A stretch of DNA of 64,000 nt, from positions 1-64,000 of the forward strand of contig NW_026970746.1 of NCBI RefSeq assembly GCF_963678635.1. Direction: 5' to 3'. The stretch is from Symsagittifera roscoffensis (lineage: Eukaryota; Xenacoelomorpha; Acoela; Convolutidae). Positions 18,611 to 28,065 of the stretch are shown here, piece by piece. Both the position numbers and the translations under genes were made by a program. The notes under the pieces were generated by a model. That model was given only the letters and a program-made list of their open reading frames with translations, ran no database searches and was not told the DNA's origin. Within the stretch, counting starts at the first letter, position 1, and each line of letters starts with the position of its first letter.

Positions 18611-18821
18611 CCACAACGTTCAGTGGGAATACTCAATAATATACCGAAGTTTTACATGAGGACTATTAGGTATAAATTATACATGGTGACAATTAGGATT
18701 ATTACATGGTGACCATTGCTGATCATTTAATACATGGTGACCATTATGATTTATACCTAATGGTCATCCATGTATGACAACCCCCCCCCCCCCGATCCTA
18801 ACGCACTATATGCATACTACT
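18611..18821 (-). repeat. Right terminal inverted repeat of Polinton 1
   Basis: About 211 bp, the inverted partner of 22-285, ending GCATACTACT at 18821. It carries the C-tract counterpart of the left G-tract (about 18780-18793) and lacks one internal repeat unit found on the left. I see no matching 6-bp target duplication outside the two ends (TAAGTC on the left, ATAGTG on the right). Confidence 0.92.
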
Positions 18822-19370
18822 ATAGTGAGATAACGATTTTACTATCTCAACCTTAGGTTTTCAAAAATCTAGACAAAAAAGACTGGTCGCTAAAGTCTAA
18901 GCACATATTTGCAAAAATATGGAGAAGCAGACGCGAAATTCTCGACACAAGCTGCGAAAATTTGGACACACTTTTTAACCAGATTTTCGAGACTTTCAAG
19001 GATAAAGCAATTTTAAGTTCAGAATGTGAGACTAGATTTTAGCACGCCCACATTTAGCCTGAACTGTGCTTTTCAGGAAAGGTGAGTTGGTTTTTCAACA
19101 AGGACGCTCCCTTTGTTCTTCTTTTGTTCTTTCAAAAACTTTGATCGTTCCGACCAAATTTTAACATATGATTGAAGACTTGTCTCTGGAATCCAGGAAC
19201 AAACAGACACAAAACTGTGCGCCTATTCAGTGCACAGTTTTGCCTCATAATGCAAAACTACGCACATCATATACCACTCACGGCTCTTTTTTTGCTACTT
19301 TATGTACAGACTGTACAGGTACAAACTCTCAGTGCGACTATGCAATTTGGATCTGAGTCGTCCAGATGAG
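18822..19370. other. Non-coding repeat-like DNA right of Polinton 1
   Basis: About 550 bases without a gene. Parts resemble sequence in the 59.6-62.8 kb repeat zone: GGTCGCTAAAGTCT near 18887 also occurs near 60387 and 62040, and 'GACTATGCAATTTGGATCTG' near 19336 resembles units there. An imperfect CACAGTTTTG hairpin lies near 19200-19245. The short open frames here show no protein motif. Confidence 0.5.
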
Positions 19371-20251
19371 TGTAACATTCGCCCAAATACTAGACAGTGA
19401 CGGAGCGTAGAAAAAGCACCTATAGACGACTGGCCGGTGTCAATTATCTAAATTTTACTCGATTTTCACCGTCTCGACCTTGACTTTCTGGTCTGTTTCG
19501 GGCTAAATAAAAAGTTACTAATTTCCGGCCATCAGTCAAACAACTTTTAATCAGCTTCCGTTTACAAGCGAAGAGAACCACATAGCTGAGTCTCGGATCC
19601 CCAGACTACGTGATTGCTACTATTAAAAACAAGGCTTGAATTTTCTGTTTTACTGTGTTTTTGGTAACAGTTCTAAATTAAATCCATTGGAGATGGATTG
19701 ACCCTTTCCTCTTCCTAGCTATTCGTTTTCTAAAATAACAAAAACACCGGTGTTAGTTCAAATGTTCAGGACATCAGAGTAGCTAGATAGTTAGTTTACT
19801 ATAGTCTTTCACCATATATCAGTCTCTGGGGGCCGAGTCTCCGCTTCCGCGCTCTTCCCGTAATAACGTCGTTTTTACTCTAACTTTGTGGCACGGGAGG
19901 TTACTGCTCCTTCCTTCTTCCCCACTGAAGCCTCCTTTCTGGCTAATTACTTCCGTTAAGTGTCTTATTGTGCGTGATCGTCACGATAAGAGGTTTCGCT
20001 TTTTCTATCATTTTTCTCGACCGGCTGTCTCTCACTAATTCGATTGTTGTTATGTTTTCTCTATTTTCCGGCTAAACATGGCCGTTTTTGAATTCCTCAG
20101 AAATGAAACGTCGCAATTCGAATTTTTCTAATAATTTTCTTCTAGAATATTCTAGCCTCCTTCACATCAATACGTGATGACTAAGGCCTCTAATGTCGTT
20201 TTCGTGCTGCGACGGAAGGTTCTGCTGTGCCATTCCGAGGGAATGGCACAT
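19371..20251 (+). repeat. Dispersed 0.88 kb repeat, copy A (LTR-like ends)
   Basis: The stretch from TGTAACATTCGCCC to GGAATGGCACA is repeated, diverged by roughly 10-15% by eye, at 58763-59651 in the same orientation. Both copies start TG and end CA, the usual LTR termini, and similarity stops sharply at both ends. A near-perfect hairpin (GTGCCATTCC / GGAATGGCAC, 3-base loop) sits at the 3' end. There is no open frame with a recognisable motif. Flanking 5-base duplications are not visible. It may be a solo LTR or a non-autonomous repeat. Confidence 0.6.
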
Positions 20252-20635
20252 ACTCCCCGGACAGTCCACTTCAATGTCCGCATTGATCGCATAACGCCGG
20301 CTTATCGTCAAGTAGTGTTCCAGTTCTCTATGAGGAACTTTACAAACCGCATCAGAAAATGAAAATGTTCTACTCCACCTCAATTCACCGCGTGTCACAA
20401 ATGGCATAGCAGCACATCTCACTGCCTTTCAACGTTTTCACAAAATGTGTATATGAGCAGTTTCCTAGATAAAATTACTTCTCTGACTACTTACGTCATC
20501 TCTCCATAAAATTTCTTCTCGCTCTTGCTGATTAAAAAGTTGGTACGTGGCACGACCACGTACCCGAAAAAATTAACTTAATGTCACTCACCAAATATGA
20601 TCATTCCAGTAGTATTGTAACCCGTCATGAGTCCA
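20252..20635. other. Non-coding gap before Polinton 2
   Basis: About 380 bases in which I see nothing coding. A GTGGCACGACCACGTAC palindromic patch lies near 20547-20565. Otherwise unremarkable. Confidence 0.45.
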
Positions 20636-20768
20636 AATGGGGGTCAAAAAGGTCCTAAATGCTAAGTGAGGGGTCCTAATTTTTTAAGATGCCTCACTTA
20701 CGTTTTGAGACCTTTTTAACCGTCCTTAGGAATGACCCCCCACCTAAGGACACACGGCGGATTACAGT
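20636..20768 (+). repeat. Fold-back repeat at the left border of Polinton 2
   Basis: An imperfect palindrome: 'GGTCAAAAAGGTCCTAA' followed by its complement 'TTGAGACCTTTTTAACC', then 'TTAGGAATGACCCC' and 'TAAGGACACACGGCGG'. A close relative lies at 39060-39167 in the same orientation, ending with the same ACACGGCGG. The pair brackets Polinton 2. Because each copy is itself palindromic, it can be read as direct or inverted repeats. Confidence 0.6.
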
Positions 20769-21118
20769 TGAAGACCCCCAATTTTTAGGGGTTGGCCTGT
20801 ATAGGGCTCAGCCTAGGATCCAAGGGCAAGGACTTTGCCTTTTTCCCAGCGCTTTGCCCACTATCACCGAAAAAAGCTGGGATCCTAATTTTAGGATCCA
20901 AAAGTTTTTATTCGGCCTCCCAACTAGGATTTTACCAAACAGTTGCAAAATGCTGGTTTCCTGGCTGAAATTAATTTTTTGTATCTTGAAAGTTTTTTTG
21001 TTTGTCTCGAAAAATTTTCTACCGTCATTTTAAACCTACTAAAATAGAATTGAAATGCATGTTCCTTCTCAATCACCGCCGTCACTAACAACCTTCCTTC
21101 TTAACATCAGATACTGAA
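20769..21118. other. Non-coding left end of Polinton 2
   Basis: About 350 bases with nested small inverted repeats (CTAGGATCC and GGGATCCTAA elements near 20815-20905; TTTCCCAGC with GCTGGGA). No gene is supported. Confidence 0.45.
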
Positions 21119-21517
21119 ATGTTGAATAGTAAAATAGACAAAATGAGTTTAATAGAAAATTGGCACACTGAGGATTTGTATAAAGAAAATTTAAATTTCT
21201 CAGTTTTTTCAACTGGTGTCAGATCAAAAAGTAGTAAAATTCACAGTCGTCATAAAGTTCTCATCTCGAGGTTTGCTGAAATAGCAAAAAAAGAAGATGC
21301 TCAAAATTGTAAACAGCTGTTTTATTTGAATGAGATCTTACACATAACGTGGTGCGTTTACAAAAAAGAGAAAAATGGTAAGGCTACTGATGTAACCATT
21401 GCCACTTATGACAACCGATTTAATTACTCATTTGATTCTGACTCTATGATGGTTGAGAAAGGGGTGGAGCGAAAGATTATATCTAAATATCTACCACCGA
21501 GATGTAGGACTGAGTAA
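21119..21517 (+). CDS. Unassigned 132-residue protein, Polinton 2
   Basis: An open frame with ATG at 21119 (a second at 21143, MSLIENWHTED). It is rich in Lys, Ser and Asn, with one hydrophobic patch 'LFYLNEILHITWCVYKK' near residues 77-93. No counterpart is seen in Polinton 1. It has an unbroken frame although it lies in a badly decayed element. It could be a lineage-specific Polinton gene lost from copy 1 or an unrelated insertion. No domain is recognised. Confidence 0.4.
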   Translation: MLNSKIDKMSLIENWHTEDLYKENLNFSVFSTGVRSKSSKIHSRHKVLISRFAEIAKKEDAQNCKQLFYLNEILHITWCVYKKEKNGKATDVTIATYDNRFNYSFDSDSMMVEKGVERKIISKYLPPRCRTE

Positions 21518-21734
21518 GTGGCATCTGCAAGGTCACTTTCACTTCCACTGGCTCGAAATTCAGCAGGTCAGCGACGTGTTGCAAAAAAATGCAATTGGAA
21601 AAACTTAGAAATCATTCATGATTTATTTAACTGTGAAAACCTACCCGGAAAACTCTGACGGCGTAGTTGTTTTCTAGCTACGTATTCTCTGTTCTTCTTT
21701 TCTAGTAAAAATGATATAAGCTATGATGTTGCCA

Positions 21735-22480
21735 TTTAAGTTAGACCATATGGAGGTCTTATTGGCATAGACAATTCTTCATTGGACAAATACCTGAATG
21801 ATTCAAAAATTTTATGACTGCATGCAATTTTTCACAATGCCGCGGGATTTGTCCACGAAGTTTATAACACAGGTCCCACCTACTGTTATATGCTATTCTG
21901 GAAATATAACAACAGCTTGATTGGTCACTTGAGTGACATTAATTTCTGTTTAGATGTTAAACTGACAAAAAACCAATTCTCCATCAATTGTTAGAATGTT
22001 GAAGGAAAGATCAGTCGTGCTAGACTGGCAAGGATTCCGTAGAAGGAAAAATAATTTTTAGTTAAAGAACTAGCCATTACAACTTCTGATTACATAGACT
22101 TTCTTATTTTTCTACCTCCAGCCAGTTTCAATCCACTTCCTCAATCTTAACAAAAAGCATACAATTGGTTAACAAAAATTTTTTGCACGAAACTCACTGG
22201 AAAGTCGGCAATTATTTATGATTAAACCTCAGTCAGATTATTCAAAGTTTTGTTTTGAGAACTCAAACGCCATCTTTTACGGTAAAGGAAAAGAAAAGGC
22301 TGATCTTCTGGCAAAGCATTCGGATCGAAAAGTTGTGAGCCTTGATGAATTGGGTTGCCCGAGAGTTTAATATTTACATTTCAAAAATTATCCAGCTTGC
22401 AATAGACTTTCACAACATAACCACTCCAGTAATCACTGCGCCCTGAAGAAAAGAAAGGCGTTTTTTGACTGGCTGAAGAT
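21735..22480 (+). pseudogene. Remnants of YGG and DEDD-like genes, Polinton 2
   Basis: Near 21740 the plus strand encodes PYGGLIGIDNSSLDKYLN and further on 'GPTYCYM' and 'GHLSDINFCL', matching the YGG protein of Polinton 1. After it come segments resembling the DEDD-like protein: 'NSNAIFYGKGKEKADLLAKH', then 'VVSLDELGCPR' and, near 22455, 'RKAFFDWLKIEQ'. Order and strand relation of the two genes are as in Polinton 1. Both are broken, with several breaks. Confidence 0.6.
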
Positions 22481-22821
22481 TGAGCAACAGCGAGAGACTA
22501 GCGAAGTTAGGGACGTACCTATCTTCAAAAATTGAGTGTTGTGTTTGGATGAATCCAGAGAGTGACATCAAAATATCATTAATAAGAGTAGAACGAATCG
22601 ATTGCCGAGGTCAATTGGTGCAGCGAAAAGAACAAATCATTTTAACTGAAGAAGAATTAACTACTTTGAGAAGGTTTTTCCCAGTGATTGACCAATTCAT
22701 CTACCTTCAACGTTTCAAGTTTATTCAAAATGTTAGCCAGCAAACGAGGAGTTTATCTTTCCAAGCTAGTCTTAAAACCCAAACGTCAGCCCGGAGTTCA
22801 AATGGACCTCAGCAGCAGTGA
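22480..22821 (+). pseudogene. DCRG-type gene, Polinton 2
   Basis: The plus-strand frame contains 'IKISLIRVERIDCRGQLVQR', 'EQIILTEEELTTLRRFF' and 'VIDQFIYLQ', the counterpart of the Polinton 1 gene at 7902-8246. It follows the DEDD-like remnant directly and overlaps the next gene by about 92 bases in another frame. The frame is open over the conserved part. Confidence 0.6.
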
Positions 22822-23002
22822 TTTACCTGAAGAAGTTCAGAAATTAGTTAAAAAAAACTCAGTGAAGAAAATGATATATCATTTGAAAACTAAGAATGTC
22901 CCAGCAAATTATGTAGTGGAAATGTATGGCAATGAAAATGATACAAATAATGTTCACACTGGTTATACTCAATACGAGATTTTTTACTGTTCAGAAAAAT
23001 AA
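22730..23002 (+). CDS. LP-type small protein, Polinton 2
   Basis: About 90 residues from ATG at 22730 (MLASKRGVYLSKL). The shared core is 'LPEEVQKLVKKNSVKKMIYH', followed by 'ANYVVEMYGN' and 'YTQYEIFYCSEK'. Polinton 1 has two tandem versions of this protein, Polinton 2 only this one. The frame is open. The 5' end overlaps the DCRG gene, as in Polinton 1. Function unknown. Confidence 0.6.
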   Translation: MLASKRGVYLSKLVLKPKRQPGVQMDLSSSDLPEEVQKLVKKNSVKKMIYHLKTKNVPANYVVEMYGNENDTNNVHTGYTQYEIFYCSEK

Positions 23003-23107
23003 ATAATAAATTTCATAACCATAGATTTTTCTTCCTCAATAAGAAACGGTTGATATAGATAGATAGTCAGAGAGAGAGAGAGAGAGAGAGAAAAAAAATG
23101 AAAACGT

Positions 23108-24004
23108 GAATGTCTGAAATAGCAGATGATGAGCCTGATGCAACTACAGTTACTGATTTTGCTTATGATTTAAATAACACCGAACAAAAAACTTGGAAAT
23201 GTTGTTTTGATGCCACCGTTCCCAGATCAAAATTAGTTTTTATGTCCCAAATGATTACAATTTTAACTTTACTTTAAGCCTTTGTATTTAAAAGTTTTCT
23301 TTGAGGCAACTAAGCTGTGAAGAAACATCAGCTTGGATTTCCATATTGTCTGATTTAGTTTGGTACGTGCTAGGAAACCCAGGGTTATGAATAAAGTTAT
23401 TGATACGTCGACAATACTGTTTATGGCAGTTGTTGGACCTTCGGGATTTGGAAAAACAAAATTAATTTTCAAATTATTGAAAGGAAGAACATTTTATCCC
23501 AAATTTGGCAGAGTATGAGTTTTCTACAAAGATATTCAATCTCCACTTAGGGACGAGTTGAACGCTCGCAGAACTCAAATAGAATTTGTCAAATTTGATG
23601 GATTCGATCGTTTGAGAAACATTGAAAACAATCTGTTAGTGTTTGATGACTCAAGCGAAAAAATATACAACGATAAAGAGTTCGTTAAATTTGCAACCGC
23701 AGGAAGACACGAAGGCTTAGATGTTACTTACGTCAAACATAATTCATTCCAACATAGTCGATGGTCATGAACTATTGATTTGAACATATCTCATATCTTT
23801 TTATTCAAATCACCTCCTGATGTTCAGCAACTTGATCACCTCGGAAGACAACCTAATGCACCTAAATTTAGACTGCTCCAGATAAGGTTCAGACTGCTCC
23901 AGATAAGGTTCAAATATAATTTTCCGGTCCTTCAATTTACCACCTGGTCCTTCAATTTTCGGTTTACCATTAGAAAAAGCAGAAGTGACACCCATCCCAA
24001 ATGA
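23108..24004 (+). pseudogene. Membrane protein and packaging ATPase remnants, Polinton 2
   Basis: From about 23108 an acidic start (MSEIADDEPD) and 'NTEQKTWKCCFD' followed by a hydrophobic stretch match the two-TM protein. From 23384 come MNKVIDTSTILF and a Walker A-like GPSGFGKTK, then 'NLLVFDDSSEKIYNDKEFV' (Walker B region), 'TAGRHEGLDVTYVKHNSFQ' and 'FKSPPDVQQLDHLGRQ', the ATPase signature in the same order as Polinton 1. Both genes are broken, with several breaks. Confidence 0.75.
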
Positions 24005-24251
24005 ACGCAAAAAAATATATATTCTGCAGCTTATGGTACAATTGAATCCAAGTCAACTACGGAGCTTTATTAGCAAATCAAAACCATCAAATACTCAAGT
24101 TCTATCAGTCGTTTGCGAATGCTTGCTCATTAGAGTCAACGGTAATGTGCCTGTTAGTATTCAAAATCTTAATAGTTTCGAAGAAACATATAAGATTCTA
24201 ATCAATCCGAAAATGAGTCTCGAAAAAAAAATCAGCTGTTATATTGAGTAA
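24001..24251 (+). pseudogene. SRH-type small protein, Polinton 2
   Basis: The plus-strand frame contains 'LQLMVQLNPSQLRSFI', 'VVCECLLIRVNGNVPVS' and a Lys-rich end, the counterpart of 6089-6385 in Polinton 1. It follows the ATPase remnant with slight overlap, as in copy 1. The conserved part is open. Confidence 0.6.
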
Positions 24252-24299
24252 ACAAGGATTTTATCCAATCAGACATATACTTTATTTTTGCTTCAAGTA

Positions 24300-25987
24300 T
24301 TTGACAGCATAAAAATGACAGCACTAGCGTTTGATCTGATTCCGAAGCATATTTATTTTAGAGAACAACCCAATGCAGCGCAATTTTTGCTTGACAAGTC
24401 AACCAAACATGAAAAAACCGCAACTATTATACTTGAATCGATTAAGACCCCTAAAAGCAACAACAACAACTAATCCTCCAGTTATAACAACTTCCGAAAC
24501 ACTTGTCAATGCCACAGCAGACAACAATCAAAACGAACAAGCTCTCCTTCTCACTGAAGATGAGGGAACTGAGTTGGACACAAGTACTGAGCTTAAAGAT
24601 GCTTTAACCACTGAATGTATTTTGTTACAATCACAACTCATGGACTAAAAAATACTTAAGCGAGCAAAAAAAATTCTGGAATTTATAAAAAAAAAAGTCA
24701 GAGCGAGTCACAATAAACAAAGAAAAAGAAGAGCATTACGTTGATATAGTTCCAACCGGTTTGAAGTCATACAGCATACTAAAAAATTGTACAACCCTGC
24801 TTACATACTGATTTTGAGGTCTCTCAAATTTGACGAACAGTTAGTTATGAACAAGTATGCCAAGGTCGCGGTTCAGTCAACGACTACGGAACAAGCTCAA
24901 CAGAGGCAAAAGAAACAGAGGTTCCACAAATTCCCCTTCAACATCTAGAGCCCTCCTTTCTCCCAAGAAACCGTCGTCAACAAGTTCCTGCTCAAAAAGC
25001 ATTAAAAGACGCAAAACCAGAAGGACTGTTGCAGACAGCGAAAGAGAACGATCAGCTCAAAAAATCAAACGAGAAGAAGGCGCAGAAGAAGAAGACTCTG
25101 AACTTTACGGAACGCCCGATAAAGATTCAGATTCTGCAACGGCAGAGAAGACGGAGATAAAAAACAAAAAATGAAAAGTTTACACCAGCTGAAGAAAAAG
25201 TATTGAAAAAAAATTTACAAGTAAAGGTCCAGCCTTGTTTGGCAGTGTACAGATTTTAAAAGAGGAATCAAAAATTTCTTGAAGTAAAGTGAAACAAGTT
25301 TTACATACAGAGCCTGCATATACAAAATATCGAACAGTTCATCGCAAAACACCACGCCTCAAATTTATATTTTATGACAACGACGAAATATGGTCAGTTG
25401 ACCTAGCGTATGTTGATAAACTTCGGAAGCATTCAATCAAATGATTAAAACAAAACAGCCACAAAAATCTGGGTAGATAAAGGCACAGAGTTCAAGAGGT
25501 CATTCAAAAATTTATGTGAGAAAAAAGGCATCAAAACATTCACAAAAGAGAGTGAAAAAAGTACGTTTTCGCCGAAAGTATGATTTATAAGTATTTGGAG
25601 GAGAAATGGACCTACTCTTACATCGATAAGCTTCAAGACTTTGTCAGCACAATGAAATCGGAAACAAACAGCGTCAACAAATTAGCCCACAATAAAGTGA
25701 CAAAAAAGGATGTTCCACGTCTGATTTTTTTAAGAGCGGAACAATCATTGAAAATAGTTTGCCGACCAAAGCTCTACGTTGGCGATTTTGGGCGAATAGC
25801 AAAAAATGACATCGCTTTTCGAAAAAGTTATAAACAGTCCTTCACTGACAAAGTTTTTGAAACATTTGACATACCAACAAGGAACCCACCGACTTTTAAT
25901 CTTATCGACACTGATAGACAACCAATAGAGGGTAAATTTTATGAATCCGAGCTAATCAGAGTATTGGAAAAGGAAGGGTCAAGCTAA
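24300..25987 (+). pseudogene. Unassigned protein and integrase remnants, Polinton 2
   Basis: Near 24315 lies MTALAFDLIPKHIYF, which resembles the start of the unassigned protein of Polinton 1. Its last recognisable part (LVMNKYAK near 24850) overlaps the integrase start MPRSRFSQRLR at 24857 in another frame, as in copy 1. Integrase landmarks follow: 'NDEIWSVDLAYVDKL' near 25385, 'WVDKGTEFKR' near 25475, 'YSYIDKLQDFV' near 25620 and the C-terminal 'YVGDFGRIAKND' and 'NPPTFNLID'. The gene is broken, with several breaks. Confidence 0.8.
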
Positions 25988-25990
25988 ACA

Positions 25991-26377
25991 TTGTCTAGCA
26001 ACTTTGGGGGTGACAAAGATTCCTTTAGTATTACTTTGGTGTCATCAGCCTCAATGAATATCTTCATTGACAACTCACTAGCGAGTTTTAAAAATCTGCT
26101 GAGTAAAGATATCAATCTGCAAGGCGAATGGAGAGTTGCATTGTCAGAAATAACGTTTCCCACTCATTTTAACAATGTAACAGATACTAAAATAGTGTAC
26201 TACAAAAAAGACAAAGTTAAAGCAAGTCTGAAAAGGGCAAAAGACAAAATATCTAGACCATATGATGGAGAGAAAACTGAAGTAACAAGATGTAAACTTG
26301 ACGAAATCGAGAAATTATCCAACGAAATCAATCGGAAGGTTGATCTTGATGATTTCAGTTATAGCATACTATCATAA
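25991..26377 (+). pseudogene. Penton-like minor capsid part, Polinton 2
   Basis: It contains the diagnostic stretch 'FSITLVSSASMNIFIDNSLA' and 'LQGEWRVALSEITFPTHFNN', matching 3950-4240 of Polinton 1. It follows integrase directly. Only this N-terminal type region is recognised. The gene is broken. Confidence 0.75.
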
Positions 26378-28001
26378 TCAATCGACCATGCCTCACTTCT
26401 CATGACATTACAGACATCGGGTTAGTGGCTTCGGTGCTTTGGCTATGGGTATTGGACGGGTAGCACTTCCGTTCGCTTTGAAGTTTTTGGTACCAGCAGA
26501 AAAACGTATTGGAAAATAATTTCTTGTTCAAGCAGCACCCGAATTAATAAATATAGCAACCAGGAAGAAAACGCCGAAACAAGCCTGGAAAAACACAGTA
26601 AAAAACTACTTAAAAAACAAGTTGAAGCTGGACGCAGCAAGTCTAATATTAGCAGAAAACGGAAAAAAGCAACAACAACAAAAAGAAAAACAAAAGTTTT
26701 CATTCCAAATAAACGAACTCCACTGAGATGTCGCTCCAATTTTTTCACCATAGTACGGAATGATTTCTAATTTATTACCAACTGAAGCAACTCACCGCTC
26801 ATTAGATTTGTTTGAAAAATATTCTCTACTCGTTAAAATTGAAAAAGCATTCACTCAAAAAATTGGTACATCTTATTAACCTGATGGTCCCATGTTCGAA
26901 TTTGAAATTTAGGGGATAGAAACAACTTTATCGATCTTCAGCGAACTCGCTTGGAGATTGTAGCACGAATTGTTGAAAATTTTGGTAATGTTCTGCGAAC
27001 TCATGCTACCGAGACAGCACAACAAGAAACCCCACATTTGGTTAATAATCCACTTTCATCTTTTTTTTCCGAATGCACAATGTCCTTAAATTGAGAAAAA
27101 ATTTCAACAACAAATGCCAATTTTGCCCAAAAGAATTTCAATGAGACCGAATTTTCACACGGTAATGATGCAAAGAAAACATGGCTTGCTTGTCAAGGTT
27201 AATATTATGAAGATAGTCCATCAGGTATTGATGGTGCTATTGGGCGAGCTGAAGATGCCGCAGAACGTAAGCGAATCGTAGCTGCATCAAGCGAATTCCG
27301 TTTATTTGGTAGAATCGCATGTGATTTTTTGATCATGTGACAAACATCTTACCAGCGATGTTACAATAAGTCTTTCTTTGAGACGATCTTCTAATGACTT
27401 TGTTTTTTTTTGTCCAAGCAACCTAATAAACATTACCAAGTTCAAATCACTGAGGCTAACCAATATGTGCGCAAAATGATAGTAACAGGTTTTGTACTAT
27501 CATCGATATAAAAAACTCTGTTGAAAACACCCGCAAAATACAATTATAATAAAGTTTAACCAAGAACTTTTTTGGTCACAACTGGTAAGCAAAGCTGGCG
27601 ACAAGAAGACGTTTTTGCCAAAGAGCCAGTTCGTCGAACGGATTTGGCAATGAGCTCGAATACACTATACCTGGGAAACAAACCCGTTCCATTATCAAAA
27701 TATTCAGCTGAATGAAATCATTATTTACCGAAACGGTCTACCCATTGCAGGTACTCCTGTGTCAACGACTGCTAACAAAAGAATATAATATAACACATTG
27801 GAAGCTCTTGACTTTGTTTTTAACAATAGTCATGGAATCAGTTCGGCTAAATGTCGCAATCAATATATGATGGCATTTGATATCACATCTACCCAGGAGG
27901 CTTCACATGACTTTATTCATCCTGAATTGACCAATTGCACCATTTCAAGAGAACTGAATTTTAATGCACCGCTGGGGGAAAATGTGGAGTTACTTTTCAA
28001 G
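26272..28001 (+). repeat. Capsid-segment tandem duplication, unit 1
   Basis: A 1.73 kb segment from GAAAACTGAAGTAAC to GTGGAGTTACTTTTCA that recurs at 28066-29793. About ten base differences are visible, roughly 0.6%. It spans the end of the penton-like part, the Gly/Ala-rich and basic genes and most of the capsid gene. The low divergence shows the duplication is much younger than the decay of the element. Confidence 0.92.
26385..28000 (+). pseudogene. Gly/Ala-rich, basic and major capsid remnants (unit 1)
   Basis: Near 26420-26480 lies 'VSGFGALAMGIGRVALPFA', the Gly/Ala-rich protein signature; Lys-rich basic sequence follows to about 26735. From about 26760 capsid-protein segments appear: a start with ISNLLPTEATHRSLDLFEK, later 'KQSWRQEDVFAKEPVRRTD', 'NEIIIYRNGLPIAGTPVST' and, near 27880, 'DITSTQEASHDFIHPELTNC'. 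Each matches the Polinton 1 capsid protein in order. All three genes are broken, with many breaks. Confidence 0.8.
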
Positions 28002-28065
28002 AAAAGTAACTCCACATTCAGTTTCAAGAAAAGTAACTCCACAAGAAAAGTAACTCCAGTTTCTT
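28002..28065 (+). repeat. Fold-back junction between duplicated capsid segments
   Basis: A 64-base filler between the two units. It holds three copies of AAGAAAAGTAACTCCA. Its first part is the exact reverse complement of the end of unit 1: AATGTGGAGTTACTTTTC, two bases, then GAAAAGTAACTCCACATT. The structure looks like snap-back copying at the breakpoint. Confidence 0.85.

Larger units (their letters stand above)
22..18821. mobile_element. Polinton/Maverick DNA transposon, copy 1 (young, nearly whole)
   Basis: The element is about 18.8 kb and bounded by inverted repeats that begin AGTAGTATGC on the left and end GCATACTACT on the right, the 5'-AG...CT-3' termini usual for Polintons. Inside are the hallmark genes: adenovirus-type protease, double-jelly-roll capsid protein, penton-like protein, retroviral-type integrase, A32/FtsK-type ATPase and protein-primed DNA polymerase B. 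Structural and accessory genes form one minus-strand block, and PolB plus one small gene form a divergent plus-strand block. Near-identical inverted repeats and mostly long open frames suggest recent insertion. A few breaks (about three to five) are present, so this copy looks defective. Confidence 0.95.

Noticed and set aside
19168-19369. Two overlapping plus-strand frames of about 60 codons
   Set aside because: Repeat DNA with no protein motif.
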